From Negativicutes bacterium (lineage in GTDB: Bacteria > Bacillota_C > Negativicutes > Sporomusales_B > JARLHX01): a stretch of 36,719 nucleotides of DNA. Where the stretch lies: NCBI GenBank assembly GCA_031292035.1, contig JARLHX010000176.1:1-36719 (forward strand), given 5' to 3'. The notes beneath the pieces are model-generated. The model ran no database searches, was not told the DNA's origin, and saw only the letters and a list, made by a program, of their open reading frames with translations. Made by a program: the position numbers and the translations under genes. Shown piece after piece: positions 25,847 to 33,768 of the stretch (positions are counted from its first letter, which is position 1; the number at the start of each line of letters is the position of its first letter).

Positions 25847-26803
25847 TTACGGGGTGATGTCGGCGCCAGTCACGTCACTGCACTGAATTTGCAGAACCTT
25901 ACCGGGCTGAGTACGGGTCACACCGTACATGGTCTTGGTGTAAAGGTCATACGGCTCGGATGACAGGTCATTACGGATTGACACCCGATTGACCAAATCC
26001 TGCCAGAGACCCAGATACAGGCCCGATTTTGCAAATGCCAGGCAGTTGCGAACCGTGGTGCTAGTGAAGGTAGAAGTCTGGGTCGCCAGGCGCTCCAGGA
26101 CCACGATATCAACGCCCAGGAACCGGGTCAGTTTGCCGTCCACCAGTACCGGCTTATCGTTGAAATCCGTGGACACAACCTGTGCCTGGTTCAACAAATC
26201 GCTTTCTTGCTGGGACCCAATGACCAGGGTCAGAGGGTCAGTGTCAAAATCGACGTGGTAGTGGCGGAAGGTCCGCTTGGCCTCGATGATCTTGGCAACC
26301 GTCAACCCGGAAGTCGCGGACGCGCCAAAGTTATCGGGCACAACAAAGCCTGGATTGGACGTTGCGTTGGTTGCCGCGGTGTTAAAGGTTTCGGCGGATA
26401 AGCCGCCTTCATCAACACCGATCTGAGCGGTGCCAAAAGAATTGGCGATAATGCTGTCGTCCCAGGCACGGCCGATAGCCATGGCAGCGTTTTCGGTATA
26501 CTGGGACTTCGGATCAACGATGGTCTCCAGTTCCTCAAAGCTGTCGATCAACTGGTCAATCTCAGCCGGTTGCGGGAACACCCACCGACGAGTAAAGGCC
26601 GCATTGGTCGTATTCTTCGGGGCAAACACCCCGGCCGGAGCCTTGGCAGCAATTGCGCCGACCTGGTTAATGGGGGAAGCCTGCTTACCAATGTGGGTGC
26701 CTTCACGGATTTTGCCGCGCAACTTTGAACCCATTTGCTGGAGTTTCAATTCCAGATTGGTGCTGAACTGGGTAGTAAACAACTGATAAAGATTATCGGA
26801 CAC
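25847..26803 (-). CDS. Major capsid protein
   Basis: The 318-residue protein follows the scaffold gene and has the sequence style of podovirus coat proteins. An N-terminal arm is followed by a basic loop and PAEIDQLIDSFEELETIVDPKSQYTENAAMAIGRAWDD; the beta-rich C-terminal half ends KVLQIQCSDVTGADITP. The start is GTG 26803 with GGAG nine bases upstream. It has its own candidate promoter upstream and a strong hairpin downstream, which fits high expression. Confidence 0.85.
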   Translation of the reverse strand: MSDNLYQLFTTQFSTNLELKLQQMGSKLRGKIREGTHIGKQASPINQVGAIAAKAPAGVFAPKNTTNAAFTRRWVFPQPAEIDQLIDSFEELETIVDPKSQYTENAAMAIGRAWDDSIIANSFGTAQIGVDEGGLSAETFNTAATNATSNPGFVVPDNFGASATSGLTVAKIIEAKRTFRHYHVDFDTDPLTLVIGSQQESDLLNQAQVVSTDFNDKPVLVDGKLTRFLGVDIVVLERLATQTSTFTSTTVRNCLAFAKSGLYLGLWQDLVNRVSIRNDLSSEPYDLYTKTMYGVTRTQPGKVLQIQCSDVTGADITP

Positions 26804-26985
26804 GGATACGGTCTCCTATTTTGGGAAAAAGGGGGAACACAAGATAGCATTTGTGGCCTTATCCTATTCGGGGGCCGTCTGGGGCAGGCACGGTGCTCTT
26901 GTCCTTGCGGGGAGCGAGACCCCGGCGACTTATCCACGCCTCATTAACGAGGTTTTACCGTGGGGCGCCAGGGTCGATAGTCCAG

Positions 26986-27014
26986 AACTTAGTCGGTAAC
27001 AAAATATCCGTCAA
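26986..27014 (-). promoter_or_regulatory. Possible promoter for the major capsid gene
   Basis: On the minus strand TTGACG (27014-27009) is followed after 17 bases by TAAGTT (26991-26986). The spacing is ideal, but the -10 fits only in part. It lies in the largest gap of the late operon (26804-27032, 229 bases). The same gap has an AAAATATC/GATATTTT inverted repeat (27001-27034) and a 5-bp CGGGG/CCCCG stem near 26907-26923. The gap itself is unusual in an otherwise compact operon. Confidence 0.3.
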
Positions 27015-27032
27015 GGGGTATTTTTAGATATT

Positions 27033-27935
27033 TTATGAACGACTGGCTTGCCGGTCATCCCCGGCAATAATAATATGAAGTGCGTCTGCCTCGCGGCGGG
27101 CGGCAACATCCCCGGCCAGGTAGCGTTTTACCCAACCCTGGTCAGCTTTGAGGTTCTTCAGGTTGGCCTGGGCCTGCTCACGAGACATGGCACCCCCATT
27201 CGGGCCGCCGGAAGAAATGTACCGATCTTCCCCAATTTTGGCGCCGATGTTACGGAACATCTCCATGACTTTGGAGTAACCAATTTGCTGCTCCAAGGCC
27301 GCCACGGTTGCTTCATCGACACCCAGGGCTTTTGCGGCTTGTCCGGCTACGAACTTATTGGCGTCGAAATTCGGACCCCAGTTGCGCTGAAGTTCAGCCC
27401 GTTCGGCAATCAGCTTGGCAGTTTTGTCGGCCACCTGGTTTTCATTTGTCTGATCCAGGTAGGCGACGATAGACTTGGCAAACTCGACCGCGGTATCTTT
27501 TGGAACATGGAACTTGACCGCGGCATCCTTGATCGTGGCGGCGAGAGCCGGGTCTACGTCGGTCCCATCCTTGCGTTTTACCGCAGACAGATCATAGGCT
27601 GCGGCATCGTCTGAGGCGCCCAGTTTCGCCCAGAAGGCTTTGGTGCCTGCTTCGTCCGATGCTTCCGGGATACGAAGCAGCTTGTCAGGCGCTACCCCAA
27701 TAAACCGTTGGGCTTCATTGAAGGACTTTACCGCCGCCAAAGCAACTTCATCTGCGGGCTTTTCATGCCACCCCTTATTCTGGAGTGTCCCGATGATATC
27801 CGCGTCGGCCTTTCCCTCATACCATTTGGCTTCCGGAGTAGGTGTAGGTGTAGGTGTAGGTGTCGGTGTTGGAGCCGGTGATGGGGTTGGCAACCCTTCC
27901 GGGGCATACGTTACGCGATCAAAATGTTTACGCAT
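27033..27935 (-). CDS. Capsid scaffold / assembly protein
   Basis: The 300-residue protein lies directly upstream of the major capsid gene, the usual place for scaffold. It is mostly helical, acidic in the middle, and has charged helices with no catalytic motif. Near the N-terminus (about residues 15-35) it has a Thr-Pro dipeptide repeat coded by a GGTGTA-type microsatellite (around 27838-27880) that acts as a stiff, extended linker. The C-terminal end is basic, as often seen where scaffold binds coat. The start ATG 27935 shares one base with the previous stop. Confidence 0.75.
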   Translation of the reverse strand: MRKHFDRVTYAPEGLPTPSPAPTPTPTPTPTPTPEAKWYEGKADADIIGTLQNKGWHEKPADEVALAAVKSFNEAQRFIGVAPDKLLRIPEASDEAGTKAFWAKLGASDDAAAYDLSAVKRKDGTDVDPALAATIKDAAVKFHVPKDTAVEFAKSIVAYLDQTNENQVADKTAKLIAERAELQRNWGPNFDANKFVAGQAAKALGVDEATVAALEQQIGYSKVMEMFRNIGAKIGEDRYISSGGPNGGAMSREQAQANLKNLKADQGWVKRYLAGDVAARREADALHIIIAGDDRQASRS

Positions 27936-28234
27936 TATTCATCTCCTTCAGGTTGTTGATAGACTTGGCCCGGCCGCGCCGGATTGTAGAGTTGGTAAAG
28001 CTGGTTCGGGGTCAAATTCAGGTGTTCCGCAATCCTAAGCCAAACTTCTCGGCGTCCTTCCAAGGAAGCATTGATCCGGGGGTCTGGGTGAAAGCAGGTT
28101 TGATTGGCCCGGCAAAACTTAGCCAAGTCGGACAAAACTTCCTCCCCATTCGGAGTCTTAAAGGTAAGTTGGTAAGACGATTTTCGGCGGCGGATAAAGT
28201 CCAAAACGTATCGCCATGACGTAGTTCGAGCCAC
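27935..28234 (-). CDS. Bbp19-like small phage protein
   Basis: The 99-residue protein starts at GTG 28234. It contains LSDLAKFCRAN followed by a short linker and RREVWLRIAEHLNLTPNQLY. This pattern matches a small family found between portal and scaffold genes in podoviruses such as Bordetella phage BPP-1 (Bbp19-type). The helical C-terminal half resembles a DNA- or protein-binding helix bundle. Function is unknown; it is probably an assembly factor. Confidence 0.7.
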   Translation of the reverse strand: MARTTSWRYVLDFIRRRKSSYQLTFKTPNGEEVLSDLAKFCRANQTCFHPDPRINASLEGRREVWLRIAEHLNLTPNQLYQLYNPARPGQVYQQPEGDE

Positions 28235-28237
28235 TTA

Positions 28238-30043
28238 TTATCCCCCTGGTATGCCTGCTTGTGCGGGCTGTTGCTGCTGGGGCTGCTGCCCCGGTTGCCC
28301 CGGTTGCCCCTGTTGAGGCTGCCCCTGCTGTTGCTGCGGCGGTGTCATGCCTGCTTTCTGCTGGATTGCCTGAGCCTTCATCATGGCCGCCTGAGCAGGT
28401 GCCGCCTGTATCTGCTGTTGAACCTGCTGCTGCTTGGCACGGTTTTGCCGTTTTGCCTGGATCGCCTGTGAGTTGGCCATCCAGCTTTCCGGAACGCCCT
28501 GGATGTCAGCGATCTTCGGAATGGCTACGTCAAAGTCAAATGGGTCGAGCAAGGACGGGTCTTGAGTTATCTGCACCAAATCCTGAACCGACGACAAAGT
28601 GCGCATGAAACCCGCAGCCTCTTGCGCCCGCATCGCCTTGGCCATGGGGGACGTGTAGACCACTTCATACTCCCCGTGCGCTTCTTTTAACCGGGGCGGC
28701 ATCGGCGGCAGAAGGCCCATGTGCGACAGAATGTCAAGTTCCCGGTCAATCATCGGGCCGAGATATTCGGACTGTTGGCGGCCGACCGTAGGGGCGAGAA
28801 GAATGCCTTTCTCGTTCGTCCGCTCAATTACTTCCGTCGCCGTCATTTGCGGTGTGTCTGTCAAAATCTGAAAAAGCGTAACCAGGAATGCGTCGTTAAT
28901 GAGGGATCGTTCTTCCTGCATCATCTCGGCCGTGATCTGGATGTTGCCTGCTGGCAGCGTGCCAACCAGGGGGCGGCCGTCAGGCGACATACCGCCTTTA
29001 TTCAATGCTCCGGGCCGCATGTTAAAATCAACCATACCATCATCTGCTGTCAATAGTACCGGGTCAGCGGCGCGGTGTCCGGCTTTTAAAAACGTCCGTT
29101 TCTCGGCATTCAGCGTTTTCAATGCCGGGAGAACCATCATCGCCGGGCCGCGGCCGTAAGTCTCCCCTGGGGTCTGGTCATAGCGACTTGGGGCCAGGGG
29201 AAAAGTGCGATAGCCACCTTCTCCCAGCAAACATTTACCTTGAACGGCAACATAGGTGGAAGCGAATGGCTTTCCCTTGCGGTCAAGGCGGGTCGGGTCA
29301 TAATCCTCATTGGGTTCCACACAATGCAGGAAGTCAAAAAGCTGCTCAGACGAGGCATCCAAGGACGCTTGTAAATAGGCGAGTTTGCCCGCCTCCGCAG
29401 CCGCAGGCCATTTCTGGAATGCTTGGCGGGCCGTCAGCCGAAACCACCGAATAAAACTGTCGATTAGACCTTGATGGTTTTCGCGGATAAACAATTCCCC
29501 CAGGGGGATCGCTTTATACCGCATTCCGATAATACCATTCGTGCCGTCAAATTCGTCAATGAACATGCCGCCATTGCCAAATGCCCCAAGCGACTGAAAG
29601 TTGCTCAGGTTTTGAGACGAGAAATTGGCCACGGTGCTGTACCGATATTTGAACAAAATGTCGGTTGCCTGCTCAAACCAAAGCCGGGATGCTCGGTCTT
29701 TCATCACGTAGGGGTTATTGGCGCCCAGGCCATGCCACTTTGAATTTCGTGGGGTCAGCAAGCTGTCGCAAATCGCGGCGAAGCGCGACAGCGCCATCAT
29801 GCCGGTCGCGTCTACCTGCCGGTCAGTCTTTTTCTGACCAGGCCAATTATAGTTTCCGTAGAAGAATGTGTTGCGCGATGTCGGCAGAACCAATTCAGCG
29901 ACTTCTTCCCAGTGCGAGGCAAACACATTCCGATATGTCTGAAGCTGCGCAAACATCTGAAGGACGCGCCCGATCAACGCTTCTTCATGCGAAGACTGAA
30001 GTGCGTTAGCCCGAGTATCGTATGAAATGGGGTTGTCAGCCAT
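28238..30043 (-). CDS. Portal protein (head-to-tail connector family)
   Basis: The 601-residue protein matches the podovirus connector family: FASHWEEVAELVLPTSRNTF, then TGMMALSRFAA, and NLSNFQSLGAFGNGGMFIDE. Length and gene order (after terminase, before scaffold) fit the dodecameric portal through which DNA is packaged and ejected. The C-terminal 90 residues are a Gln/Pro/Gly-rich tail (about residues 535-601) of low complexity, probably disordered and pointing into the head. Confidence 0.93.
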   Translation of the reverse strand: MADNPISYDTRANALQSSHEEALIGRVLQMFAQLQTYRNVFASHWEEVAELVLPTSRNTFFYGNYNWPGQKKTDRQVDATGMMALSRFAAICDSLLTPRNSKWHGLGANNPYVMKDRASRLWFEQATDILFKYRYSTVANFSSQNLSNFQSLGAFGNGGMFIDEFDGTNGIIGMRYKAIPLGELFIRENHQGLIDSFIRWFRLTARQAFQKWPAAAEAGKLAYLQASLDASSEQLFDFLHCVEPNEDYDPTRLDRKGKPFASTYVAVQGKCLLGEGGYRTFPLAPSRYDQTPGETYGRGPAMMVLPALKTLNAEKRTFLKAGHRAADPVLLTADDGMVDFNMRPGALNKGGMSPDGRPLVGTLPAGNIQITAEMMQEERSLINDAFLVTLFQILTDTPQMTATEVIERTNEKGILLAPTVGRQQSEYLGPMIDRELDILSHMGLLPPMPPRLKEAHGEYEVVYTSPMAKAMRAQEAAGFMRTLSSVQDLVQITQDPSLLDPFDFDVAIPKIADIQGVPESWMANSQAIQAKRQNRAKQQQVQQQIQAAPAQAAMMKAQAIQQKAGMTPPQQQQGQPQQGQPGQPGQQPQQQQPAQAGIPGG

Positions 30044-30045
30044 TG

Positions 30046-30249
30046 CTAAACACTAATACCTTTTCCGGCCGCAAGACCGAGCGTTAAAGCCGCCGGAGAC
30101 ATTGCACTGGACAGGCTCATTGCATCCTGGTTGGCCTTTTTCTTTCGGGCCTGAATTTCATCTTGCGCCTGAGATGCCAGTTGATCGCCAAGTCCCAGGT
30201 CGAGACCAGCATTACTCAGTGGTTCGTTTTTCATGCTGGTCGCAGCCAT
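30046..30249 (-). CDS. 67-residue unknown protein upstream of portal
   Basis: A small protein with a short charged helix (QDEIQARKKKANQDAM) followed by a hydrophobic, Ala/Leu/Gly-rich C-terminus (SPAALTLGLAAGKGISV). Good spacing to the neighbouring genes supports it as a real gene. A role in portal or head completion is possible; no family recognised. Confidence 0.55.
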   Translation of the reverse strand: MAATSMKNEPLSNAGLDLGLGDQLASQAQDEIQARKKKANQDAMSLSSAMSPAALTLGLAAGKGISV

Positions 30250-30259
30250 GGGAGTATCC

Positions 30260-30505
30260 TTACGCGGCAGGCGTTGAAGTCGAGGCAGGCACCGAGGTCG
30301 AGGCTACCGGGGTTGAAGTCGAGGCAGGCACCGAGGTCGAGGCTACCGGGGTTGAAGTCGAGGCAGGCACCGAGGCCACTGGAGCCAGGGTCGGTTCAAC
30401 TGCCGCCGGTTTCTTGCCGGTGATAAAGTCTTCGATTTTGACCAGGGCGTTTTCCAGGTCGAGTTCAAGCGCCTTAATACGCTCGCCAATGGTTTTTTCA
30501 GTCAT
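30260..30505 (-). CDS. 81-residue coiled-coil protein with Pro-Ser-Thr repeat tail
   Basis: The first 35 residues form a charged amphipathic helix (IGERIKALELDLENALVKIE) likely to coil. After a KKP hinge the protein consists of about three copies of a 13-residue repeat with PASTSTPVAST, coded by an exact 39-bp repeat. Such low-complexity tails are extended and flexible. It sits between TerL and portal; packaging or assembly function is possible but unproven. Confidence 0.6.
   Translation of the reverse strand: MTEKTIGERIKALELDLENALVKIEDFITGKKPAAVEPTLAPVASVPASTSTPVASTSVPASTSTPVASTSVPASTSTPAA
30273..30376. repeat. 39-bp tandem repeat, 2.7 copies
   Basis: Units begin at 30273, 30312 and 30351 (last one partial) and appear identical. 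The unit itself contains two related halves with GTCGAGGC. It lies wholly inside the 81-residue gene and codes for the Pro-Ser-Thr tail. Exact copies suggest recent expansion, so repeat number may vary between isolates. Confidence 0.9.
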
Positions 30506-30538
30506 AGGGGTTCTCCATTCATAGGTAAAAGTGTGAGG

Positions 30539-31978
30539 TTACTGAAAGTAGTCGAAATCCATCCCTGACGCAATAGCATTTTTTGACCGACCTTTTTTAA
30601 AGCCACCCAGGGGGACAGCTTGGGCAAACCGCTTGGCCATCACGAGAATGCGTGTTGCGGACATAAGATCGTCCCGCAGTTTTACAATCTGGCCGTCTTT
30701 CCGATGGTACAGCCGGTATTCCTCAAACCAGTCCGATAGGTGGTTGGCAATCCGTAGGCGGCCGGTAGCGAACCGCTGCTGCATTTCGATAATGCCTGCC
30801 TCGGTCGAATTGCCCCCGCCTTCCCACATAGCGGCCTGGTGGAGCATCTTCAGCCCATGCGACCGATATGCGTCGGCCAGAGGGACACCAGTTCCTTTGT
30901 CGCGGTTGGTTCCATCTTGTGGCCACGCCACGGGAACGTTGACGCCAATAGGCTTCATCATCTCGGCGTGGAACAGCGGGAGTTTATCTGCGATGCGAAC
31001 ACAGTGCAGTATGTGTATGACATCGTTGTCTTTGTCCCAGGCCCCTAGGACCGCGGCAAAGGGATGCCCGATACCAAAGTCGATGCCCCAGAGTTTGGCC
31101 CAGGACGAGGGGATATGCTCTAGCAATGGTTCCGAGATGTTGGCCTCCGTCTCGATAAACACCTTGCCCGATCCCAGCATCGGGACGCCGCGGGCGCGGG
31201 CTTCGCGTTCGTGGGGTAGGAACCGGGCGACAATTTTGACCCGTTCCTCTTTCGAGATATGCAGGGCATCGTCAATCGTCATGGTCACTAAGGCCCGATC
31301 AGGGGAATGCTCATTGGTGAACCGCAGGACGACGTTAGACGATCCTTTCAACGGCGTAAATGTTGTAAAAACAATGCCGTTCGTCGCAATAGTACGCGCC
31401 AGCATTTCCTGATAAACGTCCTCGGGCGGTTCTTCGTCCGGCCAGATGAAGTCTACGCTATCACCCTGGAACTTAGTCCGACCCTGTTCATACGATTTGA
31501 AGCTGAGGGTTGACGTTCCATCGTGAACCCCGTCGGTGAAGTGCTTGACTTGGATGGTATCGAAAGCATCGGTCACACCCCTGGCCAGGGATGGCTTGTC
31601 AACGAATAGGGACCGGGGGACCATGCCGCTGCCGAAGTCAACGTCCACGCCCGGCGGCCCGCAGAGTTTTTTTTGCTGAACGTCACGCACCACGGTCGAA
31701 CTTTCCCCGGCTGCCCAGCCACGGGTTGGATATCGGAAAACTTTGCCAAGCCAGTCCGCTGGGTAAAGCCCAGTTAAATGGAGGGCCGCTTCATACGAGC
31801 CTGCCTCGGATTTACCGTTCTGATTACCCGCCATAAGCAACCGCTCATTGCACGCACTGCCCAGGTCGAAGAAAAGCCGCTGCTTGGCGTAGGGTTTAAA
31901 AAAGTCGATCTTGTGGAACTTTTTCCGCTCGGCCGCGGCTTCCAGGGTTTCAAGAAGTTGGTCAATGGTGTCGGTCAT
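30539..31978 (-). CDS. Terminase large subunit (packaging ATPase/nuclease)
   Basis: Start ATG 31978 overlaps the previous stop by 4 bp; a longer frame to 32107 would run through that gene. The 479-residue motor has a Walker A-like GNQNGKS (G51-S57), Walker B IWPDEE (D181, E182, E183), and a coupling region FTTFTPLKG (about 204-211). The C-terminal RNase H-like nuclease has D300 (WGIDFG), D355 (PQDG) and D436/D437 (KLRDDLMSA). It pumps DNA into the head through the portal and makes the terminal cuts. Confidence 0.94.
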   Translation of the reverse strand: MTDTIDQLLETLEAAAERKKFHKIDFFKPYAKQRLFFDLGSACNERLLMAGNQNGKSEAGSYEAALHLTGLYPADWLGKVFRYPTRGWAAGESSTVVRDVQQKKLCGPPGVDVDFGSGMVPRSLFVDKPSLARGVTDAFDTIQVKHFTDGVHDGTSTLSFKSYEQGRTKFQGDSVDFIWPDEEPPEDVYQEMLARTIATNGIVFTTFTPLKGSSNVVLRFTNEHSPDRALVTMTIDDALHISKEERVKIVARFLPHEREARARGVPMLGSGKVFIETEANISEPLLEHIPSSWAKLWGIDFGIGHPFAAVLGAWDKDNDVIHILHCVRIADKLPLFHAEMMKPIGVNVPVAWPQDGTNRDKGTGVPLADAYRSHGLKMLHQAAMWEGGGNSTEAGIIEMQQRFATGRLRIANHLSDWFEEYRLYHRKDGQIVKLRDDLMSATRILVMAKRFAQAVPLGGFKKGRSKNAIASGMDFDYFQ

Positions 31979-32172
31979 GCTGTCGTCAACCTTAAGGATC
32001 GCACAATAATTTGGGATAGCCGATTGATCCGAAACAGGGTCATGTCTGATGGGAACTCCAAAAGTTCCTGCCGCAGTTCCGTCGCCTCGACCGTGTTGGC
32101 CTTCCAAAGATCATCTCTCAGGTCAGCCACCGTTTTACTCTCAGAAATTTTTGCGGCAACTGGGTTGTTCAT
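31975..32172 (-). CDS. 65-residue protein between the terminase genes
   Basis: ATG 32172 overlaps the TerS stop by 4 bp, and the stop overlaps the TerL start by 4 bp, so the frame is locked between two genes. The protein is helical and charged, with SKTVADLRDDLWKANTVEA and a hydrophobic C-terminal end. A short gene in this place could be a third packaging component or a coupling gene. No family recognised. Confidence 0.7.
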   Translation of the reverse strand: MNNPVAAKISESKTVADLRDDLWKANTVEATELRQELLEFPSDMTLFRINRLSQIIVRSLRLTTA

Positions 32173-32768
32173 CCGAGTAAGTCCTCCAGCCCTTCGCTGC
32201 CGGGGTGGGTCTGTACTTCTTCCCACTCAGCTTCGATTGCTTGTTTTTCCAGGGTTGTGACGGTTGAGGCCGCGGCTCCAAGTAGTTTCTGAGCATCAAT
32301 CCCTAACGTACTGCAAAGTAACTCAATTCTTTTAATTTTGCCTTCATCGTCAGAGGGTACGTTGTTCACGTTGATGTTGTGCTCGGTGATCGCATTGAAC
32401 CCGGTCCGGTTTAAGAGCATCTCGATTGCCCGAAGCTGGACTTTTTTATCCGTGGACTGATCGACGAGTTCCACCAGTTTACTCACGGCCAGGATGGTGG
32501 CTGCGCCCATTCGTTTCCGCGCTTCCTCTTGGATCGCCGCCTGGACTTTGGGGTCATGGGCAAGTCGCCACCCGGTCGAGGATAGGTTTTCAGGGCTTCC
32601 GGAAAATCCCGCCATGCCTGCCGCTTTTGCCTGGGAGGCAGATGGAAATTCAAGCATTGCAATGACAAAGCGCCGGGCGCTCGGAGATAGCGCGAACATC
32701 GCTTTGCCCATGTTATAGACTGGGGGGTCGGGAATTATAGCCGTGGCGGGAGGGTATCCTGTACGCAT
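32169..32768 (-). CDS. Terminase small subunit
   Basis: The 199-residue protein starts at ATG 32768 by preference; a TTG at 32804 is possible but coincides with a TTGACA promoter-like box, and neither start has a strong ribosome-binding site. Residues about 25-90 form a helix-turn-helix-like unit (RRFVIAMLEFPSASQAKAAGMAGF, then AHDPKVQAAIQEE), the DNA-recognition region of small terminases. The C-terminal part is helical and acidic. First gene of the late operon. Confidence 0.75.
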   Translation of the reverse strand: MRTGYPPATAIIPDPPVYNMGKAMFALSPSARRFVIAMLEFPSASQAKAAGMAGFSGSPENLSSTGWRLAHDPKVQAAIQEEARKRMGAATILAVSKLVELVDQSTDKKVQLRAIEMLLNRTGFNAITEHNINVNNVPSDDEGKIKRIELLCSTLGIDAQKLLGAAASTVTTLEKQAIEAEWEEVQTHPGSEGLEDLLG

Positions 32769-32822
32769 TCCGCCGTTATTGCCTGGATCGACGTATAGTG
32801 TCAATACTTATCATCGCCGGAA

Positions 32823-32860
32823 TATAATGTATTTCAAAAAAGTTCTGCGTGGGACGAAGG
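32823..32860. repeat. 38-bp direct repeat, copy A
   Basis: Shares 33 of 38 bases with copy B at 32878-32915, with a 55-bp start-to-start spacing. Both begin with TATAAT and contain TTTCAAAAAAGT followed by a GC-richer half. Spacing near five helical turns and placement upstream of the terminase genes suggest binding sites for a regulator or polymerase. Confidence 0.8.
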
Positions 32861-32877
32861 CTTAACCAGCCTTGGAT

Positions 32878-32915
32878 TATAATATATTTCAAAAAAGTCC
32901 CGCGTGAGAGGAAGG
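32878..32915. repeat. 38-bp direct repeat, copy B
   Basis: Second copy of the repeat at 32823-32860. ATTATAAT at its start reads the same on both strands, so either strand could use it as a -10 box. No good -35 is seen on the plus strand. Confidence 0.8.
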
Positions 32916-33139
32916 TCAGTCGAGTAGTACAAAATTTGGCCTTGCTTGGGGTACGCCATACCCTACCCCGGTACATTTCTTGAGCAAAAACAATGGGTTA
33001 TCTATAATACACGCAACAATATGTCGCATGAACCATCCGGTTATGATATTTTATATCGTAATGAATATATGTTATGCTCAGGTTGAGTAGAACTGTCATA
33101 GTGTAGCCTTGGCTATGTTGCTTAGGCCAGGGGATGACT

Positions 33140-33268
33140 GGGATAGTGTAGAAAACTAATCTCTCTATGCGGGATAGTGTAGAAAACTAATCTCTCTATG
33201 TGGGGTTTTATGGAAAACTAATCTAGTGAGGCATGGTTTTATGGAAAAAAAATAATCTAGCGAGGCAT
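33140..33268. repeat. Iteron-like tandem array, four units of about 31 bp
   Basis: Units 1 and 2 (33140-33169, 33171-33200) are identical over 30 bases; units 3 and 4 (33204-33234, 33235-33268) are close to each other and share GAAAACTAATCT-like cores with units 1 and 2. The period is about 31 bp, three helical turns, so bound proteins would line up on one face. An isolated related sequence, ATAGTGTAG, occurs at about 33099. Candidates are a regulator operator array or replication iterons. Confidence 0.85.
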
Positions 33269-33391
33269 GGTTTTAATGTCATCTGAATTAAGGCCAGTTT
33301 CTTATCGTGACAGAGCTATATATGGCCAGATAATGGGAGATATTCCGTAGACGCATATCAGTAATGCAAAATAATACTTTACTTTTATCTT

Positions 33392-33514
33392 AGAGCTAGG
33401 CTATGTCCGTATCACGTTATCAGGTGCTGATTGCCAGCGAGCCGAGCTTCTCTGCGATGCGCTCGCTCTAGCATACAACACCTAGTAACGTGTTACGGAC
33501 TAGCTTATAGCTCT
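33392..33514 (+). other. Large imperfect palindrome / structured RNA element
   Basis: Three nested pairings are visible: AGAGCTA (33392-33398) with TAGCTCT (33508-33514); a 22-base arm 33405-33426 with 33479-33500, with 19 of 22 positions paired; and AGCGAGC (33436-33442) with GCTCGCT (33461-33467) around an 18-base loop. The element lies just upstream of the first small plus-strand gene (ATG 33533). As DNA it could form a cruciform; as RNA a long hairpin leader or small RNA. Confidence 0.75.
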
Positions 33515-33532
33515 AACCGGGGACAAATTAAG

Positions 33533-33694
33533 ATGTCTATAGACTGCACCATGAAAAATTACTTTGGGTTTATTCTCACACGCAATCCATCGCCGGGGTA
33601 TGCTTTGCGATGGCAGACTTATGTTAATGGGCAATTTCTTTACGCGGACACCTTGGCAGGCATTAAAGCGCTGATACGCGAGAAAAAAGCCTGA
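33533..33694 (+). CDS. 53-residue unknown protein, first gene of the small-gene region
   Basis: ATG 33533 has GGGGA nine bases upstream; an ATG at 33551 is an alternative. The frame also extends upstream into the palindrome but has no credible start there. The product is aromatic and basic (NYFGFILTRNPSPGYALRWQ) with a C-terminal helix. No family recognised. Its last codons are the start of the duplicated 80-bp leader. Confidence 0.55.
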   Translation: MSIDCTMKNYFGFILTRNPSPGYALRWQTYVNGQFLYADTLAGIKALIREKKA

Positions 33695-33768
33695 TTTAAG
33701 ACAATACAAGGTCATACCCTGGCCTTGTGTTGCCTGCAATCGGGCAGGATTACGGAGACAAAACCATG
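33689..33768 (+). repeat. 80-bp duplicated leader, copy 1
   Basis: Identical to 34321-34400 except one base (C in place of T, near 33760). It starts with GCCTGA, the end of the preceding gene, and runs through the ATG of the next gene. It holds two small hairpins: ACAAGG/CCTTGT (33706-33728) and CCTGC/GCAGG (33733-33748), then GGAGA as ribosome-binding site. It looks like a complete translation-control leader. Confidence 0.9.

Larger units (their letters stand above)
32769..33532. other. Large non-coding divergent control region
   Basis: This 764-base gap is the only long non-coding stretch. Late genes leave it leftward, small early genes rightward. It is AT-rich, especially 33000-33080. It contains two direct 38-bp repeats, a four-unit tandem array and a large palindrome (listed separately). 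No credible protein gene is seen in it; only frames under about 30 residues without clear ribosome-binding sites. It is the natural place for promoters, operators and possibly the replication origin. Confidence 0.7.

Noticed and set aside
30273..30376. CRISPR array
   Set aside because: Units are directly adjacent without spacers and lie inside a coding frame.
32776..32976. 66-residue minus-strand frame covering the 38-bp direct repeats
   Set aside because: Its sequence is simply the translation of the repeats, with no ribosome-binding site and no gene-like composition.
33140..33268. CRISPR array
   Set aside because: Repeats are contiguous with no unique spacers and no cas genes are present; iteron or operator array fits better.
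33023..33345. Very short frames of 21 to 27 residues in the non-coding region
   Set aside because: No convincing ribosome-binding sites and no coupling to other genes.
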